DNA from: Embiotoca jacksoni
Lineage: Eukaryota > Chordata > Actinopteri > Embiotocidae
DNA: 64,000 nucleotides
Assembly: GCA_022577435.1 (NCBI GenBank)
Contig: JAKOON010000032.1
Location: forward strand, 3,953,047-4,017,046
Reading direction: 5' to 3'
The notes below the pieces were generated by a model. It worked only from the letters and a program-made list of their open reading frames with translations. It was not told the DNA's origin and ran no database searches. Below, piece after piece: positions 27,501 through 37,428 of the stretch. The first letter of the stretch is position 1, and each line of letters begins with the position of its first letter. The translations under genes were made by a program, and so were the position numbers.

Positions 27501-29306
27501 GATTTCGTGTGTCCAGACATCACCAACATATCTGCATGGGTTGCTGTGGTAACTACGTACGCATGGCTTTGCTAGTGACGTGGCTTTCCAATACAGAATC
27601 CACCGGCACCGAAGTGGCAGCAGACAATTTATTTCAGCTTCTGTCTGTGGACGGTTGCTGTCGTCGTCCTGCACCGTGACAACATCTCCACTCTCCGATG
27701 GCGCTCTGCTAGTGGTAGCTTCAGATTATTCTCACTCAATGACGACGTCGTTGTGTGCCGCGTTGCGGGTGACGCAAAGATTCTGATCTGAGCCATCAGA
27801 GCATTCAGGATGAGGCTCGTCTGTAGAAATCTGATCGAAATCGCATTTCAAACCACCTCTGAAAGAGATCCGGTTTGCAAAAATTGCATTTCCATTGTTT
27901 TTTTTGCTGTCCATAGTTTCATAAATCAACCCGGCTATGACAAAAAACAGACTTGTGCTGGCAGTCTAAACAAGGCTTTAGTAGACCAAACGTCCAATAC
28001 TGCATCTCGCAGTGTTCGTGAAAGCGGAAAAATAGGTTGCGGATCCGCCTTGTAATTGAGATCTGCTCCAAAATTGACCTCAGTTCCTCCTGGAAATCAT
28101 TCCTTTCCCGTAATCCTGTTTACACAGAAACAAGCAAATCGCACCAAAAACATTGACAGATGTAATGATCAAACTGGAGGTCTCCATGTCCTGGTTTAGC
28201 CCTAAAAACTAATGATTCATGTTTTTCTTGACTTTAAAATATGAATCAGTCTAGGCAAGTAAAACCAAGTAGGCACACCTACCATGAACCTGCACCATGC
28301 ATTTCATTACAAGCAAATGATGCTGTGGAGCCTGGTCGTAGACACAAGGCATCGATACACATTTATAGTCTTAAATGAGGATCGTTTTATTTCTCTGGAA
28401 GTCTTTAGGATTTACTTTATGATACATAGCCTACTGGTAAGAAAGCTCACAGATGAGAAGAGCTTTTGGAAAAGACTAATTGCCAAATGAAAATCGATAT
28501 TAGTCTTCGTTGCCACCATTGTAGTGACTTTAAAGTGACTAAGCGTTTAATAGTAGTTTTAAAATGTCCTTTTGCTGGTATAATAACATCTAAAAAATAT
28601 TGTGAGGAACATACAGATATGTTAGCTTTGATATTTTACGAGAGTAAAGTGGCTTGGTGCAGATTTCTTTCGCGATGTTTCCTTTATAACCCCGCTATGT
28701 GGCCTAAACGTGTGATGCCGGTGTGGTGGAAGTCACGTAAAGAGCGATCATTAATGTCAGAAATGTGTAAAAGAGAAATCGGCTTCGAGCTCGTGTTCTG
28801 TCACAGGTACCCATCAGAGAATGCAGTCAGTGACAAACCACTTAGTCATAACAACGACACACCCTCCGAAAGCCTCCAGCAGCCCTCAGCACACCGAGCA
28901 AAGCCTTTTCAATGTGGAGCCAGAAGGAGAAAAGAACCGACACGCAGCCGCGGCGGCCGACCGCCGACCGCCGCCGACGCACGGCGCCGACCCGCCGCTG
29001 AATCCGCACACCGGGGAGGAGGGGGGGGGGAAAGGCCACACGGTTTCCCTGGCGGTGTGATGGTGGCTTTCGTTAAAACCAGCGTATCCTGTCCCTGTGG
29101 TTTCACACGCTTCTCCTCCGGCACCGCAGACACGACCGACGCAACTGACACGAAAACCCGAATCTGAACGGCCTTCGGGCGTCTCTTACCTGAACATAAT
29201 TGTTTTCACAGTATTCCGCGACCCGGGACAGGTTCTGGTAGCTTTCCACGAGCGCTCGTTTACCGGCAGGGATTTCCTCCTCTAATAGCATTTGTAGCTC
29301 TGCCAT
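2200..29306 (-). CDS. abi1: Abl interactor 1 (WAVE complex subunit), 11 coding exons
   Basis: Coding exons in transcript order: 29306-29190, 21173-21006, 14565-14389, 11615-11601, 10797-10694, 9898-9758, 8388-8288, 6797-6582, 5103-5014, 2689-2504, 2375-2200. All have GT-AG borders and matching phases, giving 496 aa (human ABI1 is about 508). The protein opens with MAELQMLLEEEIPAGKRAL. Exons 1-3 (residues 1-154) hold the WAVE-binding and t-SNARE-like coiled-coil region and the homeodomain-homologous region. Exons 5-10 are Ser/Pro-rich with two long polyproline runs. Exon 11 encodes the C-terminal SH3 domain (residues about 438-496, with AIYDY, DDGWFEG and GNYVE motifs). By family knowledge, Abi1 links Abl and Eps8/Sos signalling to the WAVE/SCAR complex that drives Arp2/3 actin assembly at the leading edge. 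Compared with human, the segment between exons 7 and 8 is shorter, and exon 5 begins with an extra Gln. The start codon is the only Met aligning with the family N-terminus. Confidence 0.97.
3269..3308. repeat. (TA)n microsatellite
   Basis: About 38 bp of uninterrupted TA dinucleotides in the abi1 intron between coding exons 9 and 10. This intron (2690-5013) otherwise shows nothing I can identify. Confidence 0.95.
6262..6500. promoter_or_regulatory. Candidate conserved noncoding element near abi1 exon 8
   Basis: The stretch is free of simple repeats and has several TAAT/ATTA cores within about 100 bp (around 6271, 6284, 6295, 6337 and 6360), followed by a GC-balanced block. This composition is typical of vertebrate developmental enhancers embedded in introns. 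There is no direct proof; conservation was not testable here. Confidence 0.25.
8840..9290 (+). mobile_element. 3' end of an L2-like non-LTR retrotransposon
   Basis: The segment has the typical layout of a common teleost LINE 3' terminus: a CGAGGCAGATGGCCGCCCA block, a TTTTTCCTTCCCACTGTCGG block, then a GTTGTGATTTGGCGCTATAA block followed by AATAAAATTG and a terminal (AATTG)n repeat. A related but more degraded copy lies at about 47262-47450 on the minus strand. It sits in the intron between abi1 exons 6 and 7. The ORFs through it are untranslated repeat sequence, not a gene. Confidence 0.65.
10190..10640. mobile_element. Degenerate MITE-like repeat with GGTACC/ATCGAT ends
   Basis: The left end has GGGCTCAGTATCGATCAAA and nested TACTGGTACCAGTACC palindromic motifs; the right end has a TTTGGTACCCGGCCC block. 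These resemble the inverted ends of a fish non-autonomous DNA transposon family with GGTATCGAT-type termini. It lies in abi1 intron 5. Boundaries and family are uncertain. Confidence 0.45.
11601..11615 (-). other. abi1: 15-nt abi1 microexon encoding WLKAK
   Basis: On the minus strand a canonical acceptor (polypyrimidine then CAG) is followed by five codons, Trp-Leu-Lys-Ala-Lys, and a strong GTAAGA donor. The same WLKAK insert occurs in longer human ABI1 isoforms directly after GVK, which is how exon 3 ends here. Because it is 15 nt and flanked by phase-0 introns, inclusion or skipping keeps frame. It is too short for ORF prediction. Alternative use is inferred from the human isoforms; the sequence shows only that the exon is intact. 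Confidence 0.9.
11985..12040. repeat. (TG)n microsatellite
   Basis: Uninterrupted TG dinucleotide run of about 56 bp in the abi1 intron upstream of the microexon. Confidence 0.97.
13050..13115. repeat. (GT)n-(GC)n-(GA)n compound microsatellite
   Basis: A GT run of about 50 bp grades into GCGCGC and then GAGAGAGA. It is intronic in abi1. The ORFs through it are dipeptide-repeat artefacts. Confidence 0.97.
13603..13639. repeat. 37-nt homopolymer G run
   Basis: An uninterrupted run of G on the plus strand, followed about 155 bp later by a long T run (about 13794-13822). It lies in abi1 intron 3, so the abi1 pre-mRNA would carry poly(C). The run length is likely an estimate because such tracts sequence poorly. 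Confidence 0.9.
15160..15345. repeat. Fragment of a common teleost dispersed repeat
   Basis: Contains a TGTTAGCATGCTAACATTAG motif followed by a CACAAAGTCCAGCTGATGGG block, which I recognise as part of a widespread fish interspersed repeat. A related piece occurs at about 32850-32960. It sits in abi1 intron 2. The class is unknown. Confidence 0.5.
16188..16232. repeat. (TG)n microsatellite with GC interruptions
   Basis: TGTGCG repeats followed by a pure TG tract in abi1 intron 2. Confidence 0.95.
17553..17660. repeat. (CA)n microsatellite, about 100 bp
   Basis: A long CA tract preceded by CGCGCG and followed by imperfect GGCACACACA units, in abi1 intron 2. Both-strand ORFs here are repeat artefacts. 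Confidence 0.97.
18468..19085 (-). mobile_element. L2-like LINE fragment (reverse transcriptase C-terminus and 3' tail)
   Basis: Minus-strand translation at 18906-18712 reads LLTFKTLHGLSPSYLADLI followed by YQPVRSLRSSDKKLL and a GDKAFSVRA block. This matches the C-terminal end of L2/CR1-type ORF2 as seen in many fish genomes. Below it the minus strand ends in a GTGCTATACAAATAA block and an (ATT)n tail (plus strand AAT repeats, 18468-18511), as expected for the 3' end of this class. It is truncated and inactive, and lies in abi1 intron 2. Confidence 0.75.
22280..23460. mobile_element. Non-autonomous DNA transposon with long inverted ends
   Basis: The left part (about 22290-22440, around GCGTAGCTTAGCATAAAAAC and CTGGAAGCAGG) is matched in inverted orientation by the right part (about 23330-23460, containing TGTTTCCAGTCTTCGTGCC and AGATAAGC). 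The outer right end reads TAGTCCTTTAAAGG, the inverse of the usual start of this abundant fish repeat. No coding capacity is visible inside. It lies in abi1 intron 1. Superfamily not assigned. Confidence 0.55.
27397..27930. mobile_element. Probable fish DNA-transposon remnant
   Basis: The segment begins TTCAGACTGCAGCTAAATCG and carries repeated ATCGGATTT/AAATCTGATCG-type motifs and a GACCGTCCACACTG block. This resembles a fish MITE family with 'AAATCGGATTT...TCCACACT' signatures. No intact ORF is recognisable. It lies in abi1 intron 1. Confidence 0.4.
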
Positions 29307-29530
29307 CTTACATCCCTTTGCATTTCTCTCCTGTCTGTCCGTTTCAGCGAGGCGAGGCGGTGATGCTGAGCCGAGCTGCTGAGAAAGGGGCTCCCCCGCC
29401 TGGCATTGTGGGGCCGCTGGCCTCCGATTCACAACAGTCCGTGACTAATCGCAGTTACGTTATAAACGGTGAGCGCTGATTGGCTGAGAGGTCGAGGGAG
29501 AGGAGCAGTAGACCAATTACATTTCACTGC
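28700..29530 (-). promoter_or_regulatory. abi1: abi1 CpG-rich promoter and first exon region
   Basis: The segment around the abi1 start codon (29306) is GC- and CpG-rich, with its densest part at about 28920-29050, just inside intron 1. Upstream of the gene there are two CCAAT boxes: one on the minus strand at 29479-29483 and one on the plus strand at about 29513. No TATA box is evident. This is the expected architecture of a broadly expressed vertebrate gene. Confidence 0.6.
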
Positions 29531-29644
29531 TGTGGTGTAGTATTAGTTAATGATGAAGTGCGGCTATCGTGGAAAAACATACATTATCATGTTTACAATT
29601 ATTTCATTTATCAATATCATAATATAAAATAATATAATAATATA

Positions 29645-29967
29645 AAGAGAAGCAGCATACAGAATAAAAGAGTTGTTATTTTAATCTTCACGTTGATGTT
29701 TTGGCATGGTAAGGAAAAAAACGTACAAGCACTGTACAGCATATTTTAACATCGAGGTAACCCAATGTGATTTATGCAAAACACAAAAGGCATCAAGACA
29801 AACTGAAAACAACACAACGTTTAAAGAAGGCATTTAGATAGAAATATAAAAGAAGCTTAATTAGAATAGTATTTGAAAAATATAAGAGTAAAGGGTTGCC
29901 TTTCCGTGTAAGAAATGAGTAATACGTTGATTAAATAAAGGCCTTGTTCTTTAGCCTTGGTTTAAAA
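29645..29967 (+). repeat. 0.32-kb direct repeat, copy 1
   Basis: This block, from AAGAGAAGCAGCATACAG to AGCCTTGGTTTAAAA, recurs in the same orientation at 32211-32532. I count about ten differences, so identity is near 97%. Copy 1 lies in the abi1-acbd5 interval. No terminal inverted repeat or obvious target duplication is visible. Confidence 0.92.
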
Positions 29968-30735
29968 TATTATATGATATAATATATTATATCATAATAT
30001 AATTCAAACATTATAATTGTGGATGAATACATGCAGGCTAATATTAGAATTATATTCTAAGAATGAATGTTGTGTTTGCTCAAATATATATTTTACTAAT
30101 CAGGATAATAATATCACTTTTTTATTCCTTTTTTAATTTTTTTTAACACACATAAGAATATTGCAGGGTAAAACAAGTTTATTTAAAAATGTTCAAATGA
30201 CTGTTTAAAAGTTGATAATACATTTGACTATTACAAAATAAAATATTACTAATATGACCATTATCATTACATTTTCCATAACAACACTCATCACATACTA
30301 ACCTAAAAATATAAAATAGTGGCAAATATAACATATTTTCTCCCAGTTATAGATAAACTTCAACAACAATACAAATAAGCTATAGTAGTAACCTTCTAGT
30401 TATTTTTTTGTTTTTTAATTTAAAGTAGGCCTGTAAGAGTTATGGGAATCCTTTGATTTTTTTTTTTTTTTTTTTTTTTAAAGAAAGATGCATACATTTT
30501 AAGATGTAAAACCCAACTGGCCACAAATCATGAAATATTAAATTAAACACAACATAAAAATATTTCCTGATATTTTATAACATGTCAAAATGTTCATCAA
30601 AACTTATTAGTGAATAGTGTATGAAAGATGTGCAACGGCCTGTGTGGATTTATAGGTCATGGTTTAACAAAAGAGAGAAAAATAACTGCCTGAATGTTGC
30701 CTTTTGTTATATAGACAAAACCCTCGAGTCGCGAG
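29968..30735. other. AT-rich intergenic spacer between abi1 and acbd5
   Basis: Strongly AT-rich sequence with poly(T) (about 30458-30479) and many short A/T palindromes. I see no gene, RNA or identifiable mobile element. Confidence 0.7.
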
Positions 30736-31272
30736 CCTACATTTCCCATATATCCCTGCGGTTTAAATCCTCCTAACAAGGGTTTGTGGGATTTGAAGAA
30801 CGAAGCGTTGAGTTGCGCCTCCATTTAAGGAGTTCTGCACGTAAAAAGAACTCCATTTCCCAGACATGTTTAATTATCAAACGTAGACTGTTTGGCTCAT
30901 CCTTGACCGGAGTCGAGATTGGCTTTCTGCTGCATATTGCAGACAGACACCGGGCTAATGAAATAATTACCTGCACCGGCGAATATGAACTTTATGGTGA
31001 GTTTCTAGCAAATCGGACGTAGAGGGGAACATTGCTGTTGAACAATATAGTCGGGTATTTTAAAAAGACTAATGTGATGTTAAAAATCTCCTGGATTAAT
31101 GAGAAAACATTCTGCCTCCTTGAATAGCTCAAGACAAGTGGCCACCATAGGTGCAGCGGTGATTTCATTGTGATCCACCTTGAACGCTCTCTGAACTGCC
31201 TTGACTTGAATTCTTTCATATTCTTGTTGAAGACGTGAGGACTCCTTCATGTCATCCCTGTCTGGGCTCAGC
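30736..31272 (+). promoter_or_regulatory. acbd5: acbd5 promoter and 5'UTR region with TTTCCCA motifs
   Basis: Two similar motifs, CCTACATTTCCCA (30736-30748) and AACTCCATTTCCCAGACATG (30849-30868), resemble the ZNF143/THAP11 promoter element (ACTACAATTCCCAGCATGC type). They lie 0.4-0.5 kb upstream of the acbd5 start codon. Whether there is an upstream 5'UTR exon cannot be decided from sequence alone. Confidence 0.4.
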
Positions 31273-34200
31273 ATGGCGCAGGAGGAGGACACACACAGCC
31301 TGGAGGCGAAATTTGCTGCTGCAGTTAAAGTGATCCGGAGTTTGCCTGAAGAAGGTGATGACTTCTTCCTATCTGTTCCAGTCCACATGGAAAAAGGACA
31401 AATGATTGCACTTAAGTGCTCGGCTATTTGCTGTGGAGTGTGAAATATTGGTGTGTAAACACTCAAGGTGATTGACCTACATGCGGAGCACTTAAGAGCT
31501 GTCACTCCTGGCGGTTCATAAAGCTGTTGTAAGGATCAGAGCTGATTAACTGAATCAATCATTTCTCAGCTCTATAACAACTCTCTTAGCTCACATTTTA
31601 GCCACATCTCATGCTTCCCTGCACATGTACAGTTTGTATAACCAGGAACAATTTTATAAAGTATGTCTCGCCTGTTGTCTTGTCTTAATTCCTCAGGTCC
31701 TTTCCAGCCGTCTGATGACATGATGCTGATGTTCTATAGTTACTACAAGCAGGCCACCATGGGGCCCTGCAGCATCCCCAGACCAACCGGCTTCTGGGAC
31801 ACCCGTGGTAAAGCTAAATGGTATGCATTTGAAATATAAGGTTACAACTAGTTGAACAAAATAAACACAAGATCCATACAAATATTTCAGAGACCAACGT
31901 CCTGTCCATTTTAATGACAGCCACATATATACGTGTAATAATACTGCACACTGTTCAAGATAGTCATGCAGTTATACAGAATCAAGTTTGGTGAGATTCC
32001 TTCATCGCTTCATATCACTCCCAACCGCACAGCTTCAGTCTCTCACTCTTCGCTGTCGACTCAGTGTTCAGTGTGAGCTGTGACTTTGTGACTTTTGTTG
32101 CCAGGGATGCATGGAGCTCTTTAGGAAACATGACAAATGAAGAGGCCATGAAGAATTATGTCGAGGACATCCAGCTGGTAAGTCCTCTCAGATAGGAAAC
32201 ACTAAAGATGAAGAGAAGCAGCATACAGAATAGAAGAGTTATTATTTTAATCTTCACGTTGATGTTTCGGCATGGTAAGAAAAAAACGTACAAGCACTGT
32301 ACAGCATATTTAAACATCGAGGTAACCCAATGTGATTTATGCAAAACACAAAAGGCATCAAGACAAACTGAAAACAACACAACGTTTAAAGAAGGCATTT
32401 AGATAGAAATATAAAAGAAGCTTAATTAGAACAGTATTTGAAAAATATAAGAGTAAAGGTTTGCCGTGCCGTGTAAGAAATGAGTAATACGTTGATTAAA
32501 TAAAGGCCTTGTTCTTCAGCCTTGGTTTAAAACAAGTTAGAGTTGCAGCAGACCTGCAGTTCTCCGGGTTTGTTCCTGATATGTGGAGCATCAAGCTGAA
32601 CGCTGCTGCTCTGAGTGAACTGTAGTTTTGACTCTGGGGACAGACAGTAGATCTGAGGGGGTCATCGGGTGGCACATCAGAAATCTATTTGGGCCCTAAA
32701 CACTTCAATACTTTATAAACTAACAGCAGTATTTCTTTGACAGACAGGAAGCCGGAGAACTTTGTGCTGTCTCAGTCTGTGTGGGGACTCCAGCAACAGC
32801 CTTCTGAATCCATGTTTGGAAACCAATGTATGACGCTAACAGGCTCAGATAGTGAACATGCATAAACATTATACCTGCTAAACATCAGCCTTGTTGCTGT
32901 GAGCACGTCAGCATGCTAACATTAGCATTCAGCTGTAAGCCTCACAGCTGCTTGCATGTCTTCGACCCGTTGTCTGGCTAATCAAAAAAAACATGAGAAT
33001 TTTGTGAAGAAATGACAGGCCCTTAGAAATAATGATCTATTCCCCCCCCCCCCCTGTGTTACCACCTGTTGTTAACCTCAGCTTAACTGCCTTAGCAACA
33101 TACTGTAGCCTATACATATCAAATTAACCTTTCAGTTTACTTGTTGAGGGTAGGGCTGGACAGTATATTAATATTATATTGATATTGTGAAATGAGACGA
33201 GATATCATTTTAGATTTTGTAACATTGGGATGTGGCATGAATGTTCTCTTTTCCTGGTTTTAAAGGCTGCCTCATAGAAAAGTGATGACATTTTCTGAAC
33301 TTACCACGTTTTTCTAGCAGTTCCTTGCTTTTACCTACTTTGTTATTATATCCACATTGCTGATGATTATCTGTAAAAAAAAAATCTCAAATAATATGTC
33401 AATATCTTTTGAAAGATTCAATAGTCATTCCTTTATTATTCTCTGAATATATCGATATCACTGTATTTGGTCAAAAAAAAAAAAAATAGCCGTAGTTGAG
33501 GTACAACTATGGCCAAGCCTTCTCATGCAAACAGCTCGGTTCTATTCTGCCAATTTAAAGGTGCTCCCAATCCTTTTCAGCATGACTCTATTGTGTATGT
33601 GTGTTGTCAGATTTTGGAAACCATCCCCATCTCAGAAGAAGTGTCCGACCTGGTACATAAGCTCGGCAACTTCTACACAGAGGTAGAAGGAGAAGGAGAA
33701 GAGGCTGAGGGAAGTGAAGTGGGCCAGAGACCCTTCACCCGGCCTTTTGCACAACACGCCGGTAATGTACCTGATTAGAGACGCCACATTACTGTTGTTC
33801 CACACTTGAAAACACATTAAAAGGAGCACTGCTGCTCAAGTGGGATGAAGGACTTCTGCTCATTCTCTCTGTTAGTCACAAGTGACCTCTTTTTCAGACT
33901 CTGAGCCTGTCTTCCATGTCTTTTTATCACTAGATGAGCTGGTTAAACAGCTTCACAGGCCAACAATGGAAGGCAAGTCTTTGGTGTTGGTAGGAGCTGT
34001 AGAGTTGATAGTGTTGAAGCTTATTTCAGCCTATTTAAGTTGCTTTCATTGCTGTTTCATTTGTTTGACAAAATACTGATAAGTGGACATTGTCATTGGC
34101 TTGCGCTGTATGAACTGTAAGGAATTAGATCAGATGTGTCTGTCGTGTACAGGATGTGCTGTAGTGAAGTGCGTTGGCTTGCAGCTTTATTTTTGTGTAG

Positions 34201-37200
34201 TGTAGATTTAGTGTAAATGTTTCAGCTAAATGTCAAGTGTGTGTGTGCCTTTGCTTTGTGTAGATTTGTAATGTACAACATACATTAATCCGGAGTGTTT
34301 CCCTCACTGTTCAGGCTATGGGGATCTGTGGGATGATATACAAAACCTCCAGGAGAAAGACACACACAGCAGTGGTCATGGCAGAAGTGTCAGTAGCGAG
34401 GAGGCAGAGGGCAGCAGAGAAAATAGTGAAATCGAGAGAGGAGAGGGGAATAGTGATTGGAGGAGAAGTGAGGAAGAGGAGAATGGGGATGAAGAAGACA
34501 ATACAGACGATGAAGACAAGGAGGAGGAAAGAGGTACAGTGTAGTTTTAGCCGTTAGGCGTGTTGTGCTGTGACCTTTCCTGTGTTGTTGTAGAGGTGGT
34601 GCACACTAACCAAACTTTTTTTTTTGTGACATTTTAAGAAGGTAAATTCCCTTGTTTTTATGTCTGAATACTCCAATGCAAATGCCCAAATACTGTTGAT
34701 TAAAGCGTCGACAGAGCAGTGAGATTTTGCACTATGTGATGTTGCATAGCCAGGTTGCTGCAGAGTGTCTTATTTAAGCCCAGTGTGATACTAAGGCATG
34801 TAATACACCCACCAGTCCCCTTGAGGACAGCACGTCAGGATAACTGTGGGCCTCGCCTTGGCGTGAAAAGTAGACACATGCGACATGGTACGGGTCATGT
34901 GACAGAGGTTATTTGACAAAGGAGCAAAAACCGTCTGTTATACATCTGTCACCCAGGAGACCACGGCCAGAGTCCAGGAAAAAGCTACGTAGGTTTCTTT
35001 CAAGAAATAATTTCCTAACTCTAAACAAGTAGTTTTTCTGCCTAATGTTAAACACATGGTTTTGTTTTCCTGACCTTAACCACCAAAAGGTTTTTCATGC
35101 CTCGGCGAGGCAAAACCGTGACACTGACACGCTTTCCTCTAGTGGACTGGCAGGTGTATTACACACTTTGGCTTGATATCTGGTTGCTTATTTCAATACA
35201 AACTTTATACACTGTTATCTCTCAATTTCCCCAAATATTTTGCCTCATTCAGTAGCTTAAAAGGAAAGGAGAGCAACTATGTATGCTGTGTTTTTTAGAC
35301 CTCATATCAATTTATGCATAAACTCATATTATAATGTATTAGAGAAGTGACTGAAGACCAGAAAGCTCTTGGTATTTTTTTCTGAAATAAATTAAAAATC
35401 CACATAAATATGACACGATGTATTCAATTATAAGGGTGCAAGAAATACATAGCTTCCATCTAAAGTGTGGATGTGATATTTCTTCTATGAATTTATTGAA
35501 AACATCAAATTTGAGAACAGTGTTTCTAAGAGATAAAGGAAAAGTAATTTGCACAAAGTATTTTCTGACAATTACAGATAGACACAGGGCGCATAGAAAA
35601 ATTGCATTGTTTATATACAATGCTTTGTCATTCTCTCTTGATATCTCTCTCTTTTGTACCATCCCAGAGTGGAGTCCTGACCCGAGGCTATTAATGGTGG
35701 AGGACAGGAGGTGGAGGTCTGACACTAAGGGCTCCAGCAGTAGTGTGGAGCTCAGCATGTCCTCCTTCACCAATGGCACACACAGCTCTCTCAACAGTGA
35801 GGTTGAGGAGGAGGAACTGGCCTGTTCCATGGAGCCCAGCGTTCAGTACAACCCATACATGCATTTTAACGGACACCCAAGTGGTAATATCACACATTCA
35901 TACATGCAAAAAGTGTACATATGATATATATGGAAAAGCACAATATCGAAAATAGTGCAAAAAGAATAAGAGTGTGAACAAATGTTAAAACATATGAACA
36001 TGTAAATGTTACACTTGTTACTCAACAATATTATTGTATAGCCATTAAGATAATACATATGCTGTACCTTCAACTACTAACTGTGTTTTTTTGCACCTTG
36101 CAGATCCCTGTGATGTTTTTCCTGAGAAGAACCACCGATCCACAGACTCAGACAATGAAGAATTTTGTGACTCAATGGAGCATCTAGCAATGGAAGAGGT
36201 GTGCTGCTAAATATGTCTGCATTATAGAAAATAGAATATTTACAAATTATCATTCCTTTAAAGTCTTCTGGCCTATTTATGTCCATTTAAACTGTGATTG
36301 GCCGTCTTCTTGTCCTGCTCAGCGTCTGTCTACATCGAAATGTCAATCACCTGGATCAGGAGCTGCCTCAGTGAGGTTTGAGAGCAACACTACCCCGAGA
36401 GAGGGAGAGGATCGAGTACTCATCGGAGATCCCTACCTTAAAGGAGGGTTTAGTGCGAGCACACAAAACAGCTCTTTGTCAAGAAGAAGGAGAGGTGAGA
36501 CAGCAGTAGTTGACTTTGATTACACTGTATTTACAATTCTCCAAATATACACACTTAGTTCATCCTCCTGAGCATTCGAAGGCGCCAGATATATTCACAA
36601 AGAGCAAGGTTTTCCTCTTAAGGTTGCGTGTCGTACCTTTGACCTGTCCCACTCGAACTCTCGCTCCAGGTTCTCAATCACCGAGGGCTGCCTGCAACTC
36701 TCAGCGGTGTGTCAGCGTAGACGCTGCGTGCTTCTGCGTGTCACAGAGCAGACATCCCATCGGTGTCTCCAAGGGAAACATCAATGAGCAGATAGCGATG
36801 GCTCTGCTGAGGCTGCAGCACGACATGGCCAATGTGCTGCACAGGCTGCACACTCTGGAGGTGCTGACCACGTCACAGGTTGGTCACACTGTTGGAGCTG
36901 TAGTGATGGTGTAGCTTTTTCATTAGGCACATGTGTACTGAATGTCTCCATCACAATTTAATAATTGATTGATTTCTATATTTTCTTATTTCATTTTTTA
37001 GTCAAGAAAATCCACACCAAAGCAGGAGGATTTTTTACCTGTTGCGCGAAAGGTCTTCCTAAAACTATTTTTGACAGTTTATCAAATTTATCTGTAAAAT
37101 TTAAACTTCTTCTTTTTCTTCTTCTTTTCTTGTGTGCAATTTAATAATAAATAAGTCTTTTGGAAACAAAGTCCCTTTATCCAGTTCTCTGTTGCAGCTC

Positions 37201-37428
37201 CTGAGACCGTCTTGGTGGCCTTTTGACTTCTCCCCACTCACAGTGGTGTTGACAGCTCTTTGGCCTCTAATTGCCCATTGGCTCGTCCAGCTTTACTTAC
37301 AACGGAGGAGAAGGTGGAAAAAATTCTCACCAAAAGCTGTTTGTTGTCACTGATTCTTCTTTTTGTTTGATAGCCATCCTACAGAGTACTGAACTCTCTG
37401 CTTTTCTCCTCACAGGAAAATCCCATGA
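31273..37428 (+). CDS. acbd5: Acyl-CoA-binding domain protein 5, 13 coding exons
   Basis: Exons: 31273-31354, 31697-31820, 32105-32177, 33611-33761, 33934-33972, 34315-34533, 35668-35883, 36104-36198, 36323-36494, 36670-36878, 37002-37052, 37198-37313, 37416-37428. Phases join throughout to 519 aa (human about 534). Residues about 8-98 form the acyl-CoA-binding domain (FYSYYKQAT, GFWDTRGKAKWDAWSSLG). An acidic central region contains an FFAT-like motif (EEFCDSMEH, about 320-328), a coiled coil follows near 438-460, and the C-terminus is a membrane anchor (about 489-511) with an RRRRKIP tail. Known role: tail-anchored peroxisomal protein that binds very-long-chain acyl-CoA and tethers peroxisomes to ER VAP proteins. 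ATG 31273 has A at -3 and G at +4; an upstream in-frame ATG at 31249 has a poor context. The intron after exon 5 needs a GC donor. Exons 5 and 11 can be skipped in frame. Confidence 0.95.
32211..32532 (+). repeat. 0.32-kb direct repeat, copy 2 (acbd5 intron 3)
   Basis: Second copy of the 29645-29967 block, same orientation, starting 34 bp after the acbd5 exon 3 donor. Near identity to copy 1 suggests a recent duplication or recent insertion of the same element twice. Confidence 0.92.
32850..32960. repeat. Fragment of a common teleost dispersed repeat
   Basis: Contains CCTGCTAAACATCAGCCTTG, a CAGCATGCTAACATTAGC block and a CCTCACAGCTGCT block, the signature of the same interspersed family as the piece at 15160-15345. 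It lies in acbd5 intron 3. Confidence 0.5.

Noticed and set aside
28466..29167. A 233-codon open frame on the plus strand, antisense to the abi1 first intron.
   Set aside because: The second half runs through the abi1 CpG-rich region, where stops are rare, and yields low-complexity Arg/Pro/Gly sequence. The first half has no recognisable domain and codon use does not look selected. Likely chance, though an antisense noncoding transcript is possible.
28460..29170. Possible bidirectional promoter driving abi1 and acbd5 together.
   Set aside because: The start codons are almost 2 kb apart, with a repeat copy and AT-rich spacer between them, so separate promoters are more likely.
35339..35924. 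Antisense 163-codon frame and extended sense frame around acbd5 exon 7.
   Set aside because: Both are shadows of, or intronic extensions to, the real exon at 35668-35883, which is fixed by splice sites and phase.
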